NCBI GenBank assembly: GCA_905116865.2
Contig: CAJHNH020002557.1
Coordinates: 1,133,033 to 1,197,032, forward strand
Source of the DNA: Candidula unifasciata
Lineage: Eukaryota; Mollusca; Gastropoda; Stylommatophora; Geomitridae
DNA: 64,000 nt
Reading direction: 5' to 3'
Shown here one piece after another: positions 55,701 through 62,735 of the stretch; the stretch's first letter is position 1, and every line of letters begins with the position of its first letter. The position numbers and the translations under genes are program-made. The notes under the pieces were generated by a model, which worked only from the letters and a program-made list of their open reading frames with translations, was not told where the DNA came from and did no database searches.

Positions 55701-58700
55701 GGGTCATTACATGTCACTGATTAATTCACTGTCCTGTTGTGTCATTACATGTCACTGATTAATTCACTGTCCTGTTGTGTCATTACATGTCACTGATTAA
55801 TTCACTGTCCTGTTGGGTCATTAGTGTCATAATTAATTCACTGTCCTGTTGTGTCATTACATGTCACTGATTAATTCACTGCCCTGTTGTGTCATTACGT
55901 GTCACTGATTAATTCACTGTCCTGTTGGGTCATTACATGTCACTGATTAATTCACTGTCCTGTTGTGTCATTACATGTCACTGATTAATTCACTGTCCTG
56001 TTGGGTCATTACGTGTCACTAATTAATTCACTGTCCTGTTGTGTCATTACATGTCACTGATTAATTCACTGTCCTGTTGTGTCATTACGTGTCACTGATT
56101 AATTCACTGTCCTGTTGTGTCATTACATGTAACTGATTAATTCACTGTCCTGTTGTGTCATTACGTGTCACTGATTAATTCACTGTCCTGTTGGGTCATT
56201 ACGTGTCACTAATTAATTCACTGTCCTGTTGTGTCATTACGTGTCACTGATTAATTCACTGTCCTGTTGTGTCATTACATGTCACTGATTAATTCACTGT
56301 CCTGTTGTGTCATTACGTGTCACTGATTAATTCACTGTCCTGTTGGGTCATTACATGTCACTAATTAATTCACTGTCCTGTTGTGTCATTACGTGTCACT
56401 GATTAATTCACTGTCCTGTTGGGTCATTACATGTCACTAATTAATTCACTGTCCTGTTGGGTCATTACATGTCACTGATTAATTCACTGTCCTGTTGTGT
56501 CATTACATGTCACTTATTAATTCACTGTCCTGTTGTGTCATTACGTGTCACTGATTAATTCACTGTCCTGTTGTGTCATTACATGTCACTGATTAATTCA
56601 CTGTCCTGTTGTGTCATTACGTGTCACATAAGGCTAAGTCTATTCCTCCATTCCATTCTGTCCTGTGTCAGCTCTTTGATTTAAAAAAAAAGTAAAAGTA
56701 AAGAACCCTTTTCCACGCCTTTAAGGAGTTATAGGCATATAGGGTTAGACCTATATTTTATAGACCAATGGGCACAAGATGGGTGATGTGGTAAGCATCA
56801 AGCCGGCCACCTTTACTTCCTCTCAAGGCTAGGTCGACATAGGAGCCAAGGTCATTTAAAAAAAAAAAAGTCTGGCTCCGCCAGGAAGCAAACCCACAGC
56901 CTTCCAATCCACAGGTGAGTGTCTAGGTGCTCCGCCACGGCAACTCCCTAATCTCTTTGATATCATAGATGGAATCTAGTCCAGCAACCTTGGCATCTCT
57001 CTTCAACTTTGATTTTAGGTTTCTGTTTTTGAATGGCTTTGCTTCCTCAGTTTCCCTCATTCCCCATTGTAGTCTCTGTCTAGTGATTCTTTGTTTGTTT
57101 CTGTTCACGATGTGTCCAGTTTAGCGCCATCTTCTCTGTCTTGAAACTGTTGTTACAATGTTGAATTAGGAATCACATCACAGCACTCGGGAGTGCTCAG
57201 TTCCCATCTTCAGCTGCAAGCGAAGAGTTCCAATTTTGATGGCACCAGTAACCGTCTGATTGTAAATCCGTCTCATCCTTCCCCTGAGTGTTGATAGTTG
57301 GCCAGATTCCCTGGTAGCTCCTCGCAGAGTCATTCTCTTCAGACTGTAATGATCCATCTGCGCCTCTGTATTTTTCACTCACTCCCAAAGGGCCCTCATA
57401 ATATATAACTTGTCATATATCAATTCACTATCAAGAGGTGCAGAGCCAGCCAGTCTATCTGCCTGCTCACTTCCCAACACACCGGCATAACCTGAAAAAA
57501 AAAATATCCAAAGAATGCTAACTACCCGGGACCTCTGAAGTGATGCCAGCCACTCTGCACAAAGCATACCTGTCTCCACCTTTCTCAAAATGCTCTGTGA
57601 GTCAGTTACAATTGCGGCATGTGTGTACAGCTGATTCTAAAGCCAGTGGAAGGCAGCAGATGTTTTTCTTATTTCTTCACCGCTCTTGAATTCATCCTAT
57701 TTTTATTTTCACAATTTTCCTCAAGCACTGGTTTTCACATGCATTAACTTTAATTCCAGATACACTGAAAACATATTCAACATTTTCTATGCCAATAGTG
57801 AAGGCAAACATAGTTGGTAATTTTAGAGATTTCATCTGATTCTTCAATGTCTGCCTCATTCACTTGTCTGTCTGCTTGGTTAAATCACAACTTTCTATGC
57901 ATTTTTTAAGAAAGTAATATTATGAAACTAGAATTATGTCACACACACACACACAAAACATTATAAACATATAACAGTCTCATAAAACATGATGGTTCGA
58001 CTGACTGAATCAGCAAACGACTGAGTGTACAAATGACTGAATGTGAAACTGACTCCCAAAAATGTCCTGCATATTCCTACTGTTGTGGTGTGGGAAAGGT
58101 GGGGGGGGGGGGGGGGCCTTTGAGCTGAGGATTTTGGGCAACATGGTTAGTGCTGTCGCCACGGACTGTGCAATTCAGGATTTTATTTTTGCCTTCAACA
58201 GAAAAAAAATCCACGACCTCGCAAGGATTCAAAGCTGAATACTCCACATGAGAAACTAGCATTACTAACTGCTTGGCCTGCCGCTCCTTGTGTAGATAAA
58301 CAAGTATAAATGACCAAGCAACAGCCAACTTACGTAGTCCACAGCAAACTGTGCTGCTTTCATCCAATAGCTGTGCTGGCGTAAGAAACATATGTGATCC
58401 AGATAGCTGCCATATGTCCTCAGGTAATACAGACATTCCTGGTACGGCACAGACTCTATACGATTTTCTTCTCCTACGCTCTAGAAATTAAAATAGAAGA
58501 CAGCATGCCGTTCACATTAAAATTCAAATTAAATCCTTAGGATTCACTTATTCTTTAGGTATTACCAGGGTACAATGTGTACATATGTGCTACAAGTGTA
58601 CTTTGACACAAGACCAACTCACCACCCCTATGGGTGTCGAAGTACACTTGTTCTTCTAGCGAGCCACTGTGGTCATCTGGAGGTAATAGGTTCAATTCTC

Positions 58701-61217
58701 AGTACAGTGACCATAGCTTTCATTACCCCCCCCCAAAAAAAAAATCCTTTCGCCACATAAAAATCTTAAAGACTTTAGCATTTTTTGAAAATGTAATTAA
58801 AAAGAAATTCATCATTATATGTCTCTGAAATTCCACCCTACGAAACTAACGGAAGAGACAAAGGATCAGAAGCAATTGGAGGTCTTGGTTAGTTTTTATG
58901 AAAATCCAGGGGTGTGACACCTAAGACCACTGAACAGACACATCAGCCTGCTAGACACTGTGCTATCAGCAAACCCAAGTCACTAAAAAGATGGATTTTT
59001 TATATTTAGAGATATTATTTTGCATTAATGATACCCAGTCCTTACAAACTTGAGTGGATCAGCCACTGTTACGATGGTTTGGACATGTATGCAGAATAGG
59101 AGAGAATCGGCCACCATGGCAGGCATGGGAAGCCAAGAACCAGGGAACCAAACCTTCAGGGTGATCCAACATTCGACAGTCCCTAACTGACAGATGACTG
59201 GAATGGAACAAAGCCAGGAAGAAAACTGCTGATAGAGATGTCTGGCAATCTCTCTGGCAAACCTCTACACTCCAAGGTAGAAGAGGAGCGACAATGTAAT
59301 AAGTTTGAATAAAGAAGACACAAATAATAGACTGCACAATTTATTGTCCGGCATATTTAGCTGTATCTCGTCAGGTGCATACTACAGTAAAAAGTGATTA
59401 AAATGAAGCAAATAGCTGAATCCTAGAAACTGAAACACAAATTCTAGTATATTCTACACTGTCTGTTTCACCAAGGTAACCTTAAGGAAACGACCATTTC
59501 TTTCTGCCTACAGAGATATGGTTTCAACTGGCTGATCCGGAAGCTTCCACGTATCGGAGTAATCTACGGTTGGCCGAATTGTAAATAATTCGAAATGCAT
59601 CATCCCTATTAATGATGTGCCCGTAATTTAGAATATGGCACGCAATTGATGATGATGGATTTTGTCGACCAGTCAACTGATTCGTTGTTGCTGAGGTGTT
59701 AGTGTTCTGCATTGTTACTGTAGTATGCACCTGACGAGATACAGCGAAATATGCCAGGCAATAAAATAAATTGTGCAGTCTATTGTTTGTGTCTTCTTTG
59801 TTCAAATTGGAAAACATTGCTTTAACTCTTTGAGTCCCAGGGGGTTTAGCATCAGAAGCCCAAGGGGTAGTCAAAAGAGATGTAAAATCGGCGCATCTTG
59901 CGTTCATTGGGCCTCTAGGCGGGAACCTATGAACGTATGATACGCTCCTTGGGACTCAAAGAGTTAAGTAATAAGTATTTTTCACTAAGTGTGATTTTTT
60001 TTTTAATATGAAGGAAAGTAACTACTATTTTATGGTAGTTTTTTCCTTTTAACTTGAAGGGAAGTAATCATTGAATATAAACGAAGCAAAGAAATAACTG
60101 TCATCATAAGTTTATTGTGATGTCACAATGACAGAACAATTCTCACCCAAATCTTTCTCAAAAATTTAGTTTTCTTAAATTGTAAATATATTCCTTTCCA
60201 CCATGTTTACACATTATACATTTGGAAACAGTCTCAAAGCTGAAGGCATACTGGCCATTGCCTAAAGCATTATGTCATTAAAAACCCATACCAGTTGGAA
60301 AACCAACTGTCTCTGGGCGACAACATTATGCTGTCTAGTGTATCATCCTACCTCTCAACTTCTTTCTGTGTGTGCCCATCAATACACGTCAATTTACTTG
60401 TCAGCTGTCTGAAGAGTTTTCTGAAGTTACTTTTATTTGGTAACTTGTGTAACCACAAACGTTGCTTGTCCATGTCCTACAGCAGTTCATCAATCAAGCC
60501 AGATCTGTAAAACGTGTGTGCATGCAAAACCCAAGTCCTAGAAAAAGGCCAAAGTCCAGAAGTGGATGAATAAATAGAGCTTTTCGCCTGAGGTTGCAGC
60601 TGGTGAGCGCAAGGAAGAACAAGAAGATGGAGAACCATAAAGAAAGCAAAGAATAGTAACACCAGACATGTTGATACAAGGCCAGCTATCTCAGCTCACC
60701 TCGTAAAAGAGTTGGTATAAGGCTAGCTATCTCAGCTCATCTCGTAAAAGAGTTGGCATAATGCTGGCTATCTCATCTCATTTCATAAAAGAGTTGGCAT
60801 AAGGCTAGCTATCTCATAAAAGAATTGGATTAAGGCTAGCTGTTTCATCTCATCTCATAAAAACACAAGGCTAGCAATCTCATCTCATAAAGACACAAGG
60901 CTAGCAATCTCATCTCATTAAAAAAGAGATGGCACAAGACTAGCTATCACATCTCATTAAAAAAATTTTTTGCTGTAAAACCCAACTATCCACGAACAAG
61001 TCTACATAGGAACGAACAAACTTAATTTTTAATGGGTCACAAATTGGGCACACTGGCTCATCTTACATATGGGCCTTCCAACATTCGACTTTTACACAAC
61101 TGTATTAAATCTATAAAAATCTTACATAATGTGAATGGCAAAAAATGGCTACATAACCAGGAATTGGTGTTAAGTTTGTGAAGGGCTTATACTCCATTAG
61201 CAAAACAGCAAGAGGAA

Positions 61218-61252
<35 letters not shown>

Positions 61253-61513
61253 GGGAGATGAAGAACAGAAGAAGCGCGAGAAATGGCCACAGCTTTGGCA
61301 CATCAACACACTAACCCTGGCTGAATCTTTAGCAAAGGAGACAACGAGAATCATCAGTAAATGAACAGAATTGGCCACCTTCTGCCAAACAAACAACGGA
61401 GCAAAAAGATACAATCTCAAACAAAAATAAAACAAAATGATGGAAGCACTTACAGGAATCAGTAATGTGGTGATGTCACATATACTCCCTGGATCAGTCA
61501 GCAGACGCTGCAC
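39592..61513 (-). CDS. ZFYVE26: ZFYVE26 (spastizin/SPG15)-like gene, last ten exons
   Basis: Ten exons join in phase into 1308 nt (435 residues plus stop) co-linear with the C-terminal end of human ZFYVE26. Landmarks are [61 protein letters not shown] and [14 protein letters not shown]. Known biology: ZFYVE26 binds PI3P through its FYVE domain and works with SPG11 and the AP-5 complex at late endosomes and lysosomes. It is also linked to autophagy and cytokinesis. The FYVE domain lies N-terminal to this part and is not in the window; I found no further exon between 61514 and 64000. The segment is alpha-helical, with no signal peptide or membrane span. Confidence 0.93.
39840..40080 (+). mobile_element. 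Tigger/pogo-type transposase C-terminal scrap
   Basis: The 66-codon ORF includes [20 protein letters not shown] followed by ELREL, which resembles the VEEHxxELTTEEL region of Tigger transposases. It sits in the last intron of the ZFYVE26-like gene. No catalytic domain is present. Confidence 0.7.
40377..40465. repeat. (ACTG)n/(TGGC)n microsatellite
   Basis: GACTGACTGACTGACTGGCT with a block change to TGGC and back; intronic. Confidence 0.95.
40466..41100. other. ZFYVE26-like intron, no recognised features
   Basis: AT-rich DNA between the microsatellite and the penultimate exon; nothing recognised. Confidence 0.5.
41101..41154 (-). CDS. ZFYVE26: ZFYVE26-like exon, second from last
   Basis: A 54 bp exon encoding [18 protein letters not shown] (human ELEGLIQAIHNDDNK). 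The acceptor is CTGCAG and the donor GTTGGT; phase 0 on both sides. Confidence 0.87.
41325..41440 (+). mobile_element. 3' end of CPECC-family non-LTR element
   Basis: Short diverged copy with LEWLLR-like and [14 protein letters not shown] codons. Confidence 0.6.
41461..41700. repeat. About 116 bp tandem duplication, 2.1 copies
   Basis: TGGCTACACTGTTATAAGAA and AGGCTGTGCCTCCCAT recur once with few differences. Confidence 0.92.
42110..42660. repeat. About 62 bp minisatellite, 9 copies
   Basis: Units contain AAGATTCTTGAAAACCTTTT and GTTGTCAGTACATGAACTGA. Minus frames stay open through the array (up to 228 codons) but encode only repeats. Confidence 0.95.
42655..42930 (+). mobile_element. 3' end of CPECC-family non-LTR element
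   Basis: Reads [20 protein letters not shown], then [17 protein letters not shown], and ends with the CPECC-type block before a stop. Its last base lies about 90 bp from the exon at 43019. Confidence 0.82.
43019..43201 (-). CDS. ZFYVE26: ZFYVE26-like exon, third from last
   Basis: Encodes [40 protein letters not shown] and [20 protein letters not shown]. It is co-linear with human DFQLDAAMTYCRAARQLVEK. The acceptor is CTCCAG and the donor GTATGC; phase 0. Confidence 0.94.
43260..43880 (+). mobile_element. RTE-like 3' region split by a GAA-tailed repeat
   Basis: 43290-43380 ([20 protein letters not shown]) continues at about 43673 ([18 protein letters not shown]) to [20 protein letters not shown]. 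The interruption is the repeat at 43381-43672. Confidence 0.85.
43381..43672 (+). repeat. GAA-tailed interspersed repeat inserted in RTE fragment
   Basis: Complete copy from CTCCCTGTGGGTTCCGAGGC to a GCAAAGAAGAAGAAGAGG tail. It gives the best boundary definition of this family (about 290 bp). Confidence 0.9.
43800..44250. repeat. 72 bp tandem array from the RTE 3' end
   Basis: Six copies of ACCAACCAGAGAGATGAATG through CTCGGAATGCTGAAGAAG; the first copy is the RTE ORF2 end itself. Confidence 0.95.
44275..44445 (-). mobile_element. RTE-like ORF2 C-terminal fragment
   Basis: Antisense second copy of the fragment at 7885-8110; shares CATCTTCAATGTCTTxTATCC. Confidence 0.7.
44446..44610 (+). repeat. 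GAA-tailed interspersed repeat, 5' truncated
   Basis: Starts inside the family at AGAGGCAAGGAACTAACAGT and ends CAGCCGGTGAATGCAATGAA. Confidence 0.82.
45074..45630 (-). mobile_element. Non-LTR (RTE-like) insertion with 69 bp flanking repeats
   Basis: Minus strand encodes [40 protein letters not shown] and, after a stop, [15 protein letters not shown] (RT C-terminus to the GRPxxTWRRxLE end). It ends in GAAGAAGAA at 45074-45083. The flanking direct repeats are 45005-45073 and 45631-45699. Confidence 0.88.
45765..46060 (+). repeat. GAA-tailed interspersed repeat next to a splice donor
   Basis: Complete copy from GTGCGGGTTCCGGGGCCC to a tail of GAAGAAGAAGAAGAA. Its end lies within the first dozen intron bases of the exon at 46066-46125. 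Confidence 0.9.
46066..46125 (-). CDS. ZFYVE26: ZFYVE26-like exon, fourth from last
   Basis: Encodes [20 protein letters not shown] (human VMLGGKNVEDGFGIAFRVL). The acceptor is GTCCAG and the donor GTAAGT. The GAA tail of an interspersed repeat ends about 7 bases downstream of the donor GT. Confidence 0.92.
46187..46305 (-). mobile_element. RTE-like 3' fragment
   Basis: Antisense relative of 5265-5400 and 30862-30990 (GGCAGAAAAAGATCTCTGAA). Confidence 0.6.
46345..46950 (-). mobile_element. CPECC-family non-LTR end with a 204 bp tandem duplication
   Basis: Antisense; CAGACTGCGATGAT recurs at 46521 and 46725, each followed by the RNase H end region (ATATGTCTGCCTATTAATTT). Confidence 0.8.
46960..47081 (-). 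mobile_element. SINE-II copy, interrupted by SINE-I
   Basis: Antisense tRNA-like head (GGCTGAGCAGTTTAGAATGC, B box GGTTCAGATCC). SINE-I sits at its 5' edge. Confidence 0.8.
47082..47336 (+). mobile_element. SINE-I copy with 9 bp TSD
   Basis: Flanked by GATCCTCTT at 47073-47081 and 47337-47345. Confidence 0.93.
47450..47621 (-). CDS. ZFYVE26: ZFYVE26-like exon, fifth from last
   Basis: Encodes [20 protein letters not shown], then a Gly/Ser linker and [16 protein letters not shown]. Human has HMNTLQLQMEVTRFLHRCE and LPTLFG. The donor was placed at GTGGGT after ATG because joining there aligns TELVSMVVLSGNN with the human protein without a gap. Confidence 0.93.
47690..47990 (+). mobile_element. 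Non-LTR reverse transcriptase fragment
   Basis: Reads [40 protein letters not shown] and [16 protein letters not shown], the conserved NxxKTKxM ... FxYLGxxI ... EIxxRI region of the RT domain. Its 3' part is cut off by the element at 48050. Confidence 0.85.
48050..49075 (-). mobile_element. Jockey-type non-LTR element, 3' third of ORF2, best preserved copy
   Basis: A 308-codon open frame (47974-48900) covers an RNase H domain with [32 protein letters not shown] and [15 protein letters not shown] (D-E-D-D type residues present). A C-terminal zinc motif [17 protein letters not shown] follows. The 3' end is (GAA)n. 48905-49075 continues upstream in another frame ([15 protein letters not shown]). 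It is 5'-truncated, and the long open frame suggests it is young. Confidence 0.93.
49100..50100. other. ZFYVE26-like intron with weak retroelement traces
   Basis: 49540-49800 reads [20 protein letters not shown] on the minus strand, a possible decayed RTE W-x-GH segment. Nothing else recognised. Confidence 0.4.
50105..50325 (+). mobile_element. SINE-I copy, degenerate
   Basis: Keeps TTGGCTCCCAGGTTGACCCA and GGGTACCAGGCAGAATCCTG. Confidence 0.7.
51029..51177 (-). CDS. ZFYVE26: ZFYVE26-like exon, sixth from last
   Basis: Encodes [20 protein letters not shown], a variable proline-rich linker, and ends [11 protein letters not shown] before a split Lys codon. The acceptor is ATGCAG and the donor GTAAGT. 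Confidence 0.88.
51285..51535. repeat. About 101 bp direct duplication of a GAA-repeat end
   Basis: TTCTGGTTGTTTGTCCATGT through GTGATAAGCACAACATAAAC occurs twice, seeded by the antisense end of a GAA-tailed repeat. Confidence 0.9.
51575..51855 (+). mobile_element. SINE-I copy
   Basis: Contains GTGTAGTGGCTAGAGGCTCG and GGTCTATAAAATATAGTTCT. Confidence 0.85.
52125..52400 (+). repeat. GAA-tailed interspersed repeat
   Basis: Complete plus copy, GTGTGGGTTCCGGGGGCCCC to ATAGAAGAAGAAGG. Confidence 0.87.
52585..52848 (+). repeat. GAA-tailed repeat with an expanded (GAA)n tail
   Basis: 5'-truncated copy whose tail has grown to about 115 bp of GAA with GTAGAA interruptions. It ends about 120 bp downstream (transcript sense) of the donor of exon 52969-53085. 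Confidence 0.93.
52969..53085 (-). CDS. ZFYVE26: ZFYVE26-like exon, seventh from last
   Basis: Encodes [20 protein letters not shown] and [19 protein letters not shown], matching human DQVRAAMTCIRFF and the following LSWLLKAKDHL. The acceptor is ATCCAG and the donor GTTAGA; phase 0. Confidence 0.95.
53758..53955 (-). CDS. ZFYVE26: ZFYVE26-like exon, eighth from last
   Basis: Encodes [40 protein letters not shown] and [14 protein letters not shown]. It is co-linear with human EVFIEGIFQPSYKSG and DPTLESWGKYLIAACQHLQ. The acceptor is TCTTAG and the donor GTCAGT. A 2.6 kb minisatellite starts about 44 bp upstream of the acceptor. Confidence 0.95.
53999..56630. repeat. 38 bp minisatellite, about 70 copies
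   Basis: Units of TTAATTCACTGTCCTGTTGG plus GTCATTACATGTCACTGA. Variants are TTGTGTC, TTGTCTC, TTACGTG and a shorter 34 bp form with TTAGTGTCATAA. Lies in the ZFYVE26-like intron, 44 bp from the next exon. Confidence 0.97.
56681..56952 (-). mobile_element. SINE-I copy with 9 bp TSD
   Basis: Flanked by CTCTTTGAT at 56672-56680 and 56953-56961, splitting the RTE-like fragment that continues to about 57145. Confidence 0.93.
56953..57145 (-). mobile_element. RTE-like ORF2 3' fragment, continuation after SINE-I
   Basis: Shares GATATCATAGATGGAATCTA and TTAGCGCCATCTTCTCTGTC with 13380-13545. Confidence 0.75.
57160..57640 (-). mobile_element. CPECC-family non-LTR, RNase H end and C-terminus
   Basis: Minus strand reads [37 protein letters not shown] and [20 protein letters not shown]. 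Confidence 0.87.
58098..58292 (-). mobile_element. SINE-II copy with G run
   Basis: Antisense copy; GGATTTTATTTTTGCCTTCA and a head near GCTTGGCCTGCCGCTCC. A G18-type run at 58098-58116 sits at its edge. Confidence 0.7.
58334..58480 (-). CDS. ZFYVE26: ZFYVE26-like exon, ninth from last
   Basis: Encodes [40 protein letters not shown] and Y. Human ZFYVE26 has YYQECLFYLHNYSTNLAIISFY here. The acceptor is TTCTAG and the donor GTAAGT; phase 0. Confidence 0.92.
59045..59300 (+). mobile_element. RTE-like ORF2 C-terminal fragment
   Basis: Reads [20 protein letters not shown] and [16 protein letters not shown], the W-x-GH and DRxxWxxL motifs. Confidence 0.8.
59303..59806. mobile_element. 0.5 kb non-autonomous DNA element with ~90 bp inverted repeats
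   Basis: 59303-59396 and 59710-59806 are inverted copies (AATAGACTGCACAATTTATT, TATCTCGTCAGGTGCATACT). The spacing is about 310 bp. No transposase is present. Superfamily is unassigned because I see no clear TSD. Confidence 0.82.
59826..59963. mobile_element. 138 bp TTAA MITE (piggyBac-like)
   Basis: TTAA at 59822-59825 and 59964-59967. The ends are perfect 14 bp inverted repeats CTCTTTGAGTCCCA, extending imperfectly by several more bases. Confidence 0.87.
60000..60490. other. ZFYVE26-like intron without recognised features
   Basis: AT-rich, no exon or repeat recognised. Confidence 0.5.
60495..60630 (+). repeat. GAA-tailed repeat, 5' truncated
   Basis: GCCAGATCTGTAAAACGTGT to GGTGAGCGCAAGGAAGAACA. 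Confidence 0.8.
60680..60960. repeat. Degenerate ~49 bp tandem repeat
   Basis: Units with AAGGCTAGCTATCTCAGCTC and GTAAAAGAGTTGG, decaying rightwards. Confidence 0.85.
61221..61250. repeat. Poly-G homopolymer, about 30 bp
   Basis: Uninterrupted G run; length may be unreliable in any assembly. Confidence 0.9.
61454..61513 (-). CDS. ZFYVE26: ZFYVE26-like exon, tenth from last
   Basis: A 60 bp exon encoding [20 protein letters not shown]. The acceptor is CCACAG and the donor GTAAGT. It is phase 0 on both sides and sits before the PYQECL exon. Its homology to the human segment is weak, so this exon is the least certain of the ten. Confidence 0.7.
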
Positions 61514-61639
61514 CTGTGGATGAGAGGCAACAAACCCCAATTATGAAGAGATAACTGAGTAATCAGGTTTGTTGAGTTTAATCTGTAAAGGACAGGGCTT
61601 TTCCCCTGGAAGGGGGAATCATTTTTTTCAGCAATACTA

Positions 61640-61920
61640 TAACAGAGTACAAGGAAAATGTGGTCAAGGCCCTTTGGGAGCAAGCAGAGGAATCAGTAGA
61701 GATAGAAGATTATTATGGCCTGGAGAGAATGAGGCACCTGGATGTAACCAGAGGGTCTGGCCAGCTCACTACACTCAGAGGAGAGGCAAGACGGACATAT
61801 AGCCAGATTGTGATCAGTACAATCAGTACTGGAACTCTGCACTGGCTGCTGAAGATGAGGACGGAGCATGCATGGAATTGCCCCGAGTGCTGTGGTGTCA
61901 ATTTTCTACTCAACTCAACA
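61640..61920 (+). mobile_element. 3' end of CPECC-family non-LTR element
   Basis: Reads [40 protein letters not shown] and CPECCGVN before a TAC/stop region; among the cleanest copies of the C-terminus. Confidence 0.87.
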
Positions 61921-62159
61921 ACTGGTGAGTACTAACACCTGTTAAAGACTATGTGGTGAGATCTGGCAGTTTTGTGTATGTGTGTACAGGATAACGTTCA
62001 CTTCACAAGGATAACTTTTGTTTCCTCTTGTAAATCAATCATTAATAAAATCGGTGCAGCTTACTAACCCCTTCCTGCCAGCAAGGATTAAAATGTGTGT
62101 GTACACAAGAATCAAAATGGAATTAATTCAAAAGTGGTGAAGAAAAACAAGAGAAATGT

Positions 62160-62735
62160 CTGGGCAACCACTGGTAACAACATGTTATGACAGAGAAGAT
62201 GGTGATCTGTTGGACACATCCTGAGACGAGATGAGCAAAGAATCATCAAACAGGCATTAAAATGGGAAATAAAGAAAATAAGGAGGCGAGGCTAAAGTAA
62301 AGTAAAAGTCCCTTTTCCACTCCTTTAGGTATATAGGGCATATAGGGCCAGACCTATATTTTATAGACCAATCGGCACAAGATGGGTGATGTGGTCAGCA
62401 TGCCGCCGGCCGCTTTTACTTCCCAGGACTGCAGTCAGTACCCACTCAAGGCTGGCTCGACCTGAGAGTCAAGGTCATAAAAAAAAAAGTCAGGCTCTGC
62501 CAGGGAGCGAACCAACGACCTTCTGATCCGCACGAGCGTCTAGATACTACGCCACGACGACTCCTAAGGAGAGGAGGATGCCTAAAAGAAACCCTTAAAC
62601 GAATGCTGATGAGAGAGATAAAGGGTGCTAGACTGTATTCCATTCAGTATCTATCAGAAGTACACAGAAATGTAGGAAGAGACTGCGAGCCCTATGTGAC
62701 ACACAATGGTACAATAGGATAATGAATAAATGAGT
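62160..62735 (+). mobile_element. RTE-like ORF2 C-terminus split by SINE-I
   Basis: Before the SINE: GHILRRDEQRIIKQALKWEI. After it: KETLKRMLMREIKGARLYSI and then GRDCEPYVTHN. This preserves the order of the RTE ORF2 C-terminus. Confidence 0.87.
62293..62564 (-). mobile_element. SINE-I copy inside the RTE-like fragment
   Basis: Antisense, complete; TAAGGAG occurs on both sides as a probable short TSD. Confidence 0.88.

Noticed and set aside
53999..56630. Possible CRISPR-like or centromeric satellite
   Set aside because: A 38 bp unit without spacers, connected to an RTE-like 3' end, and limited to 2.6 kb inside an intron.
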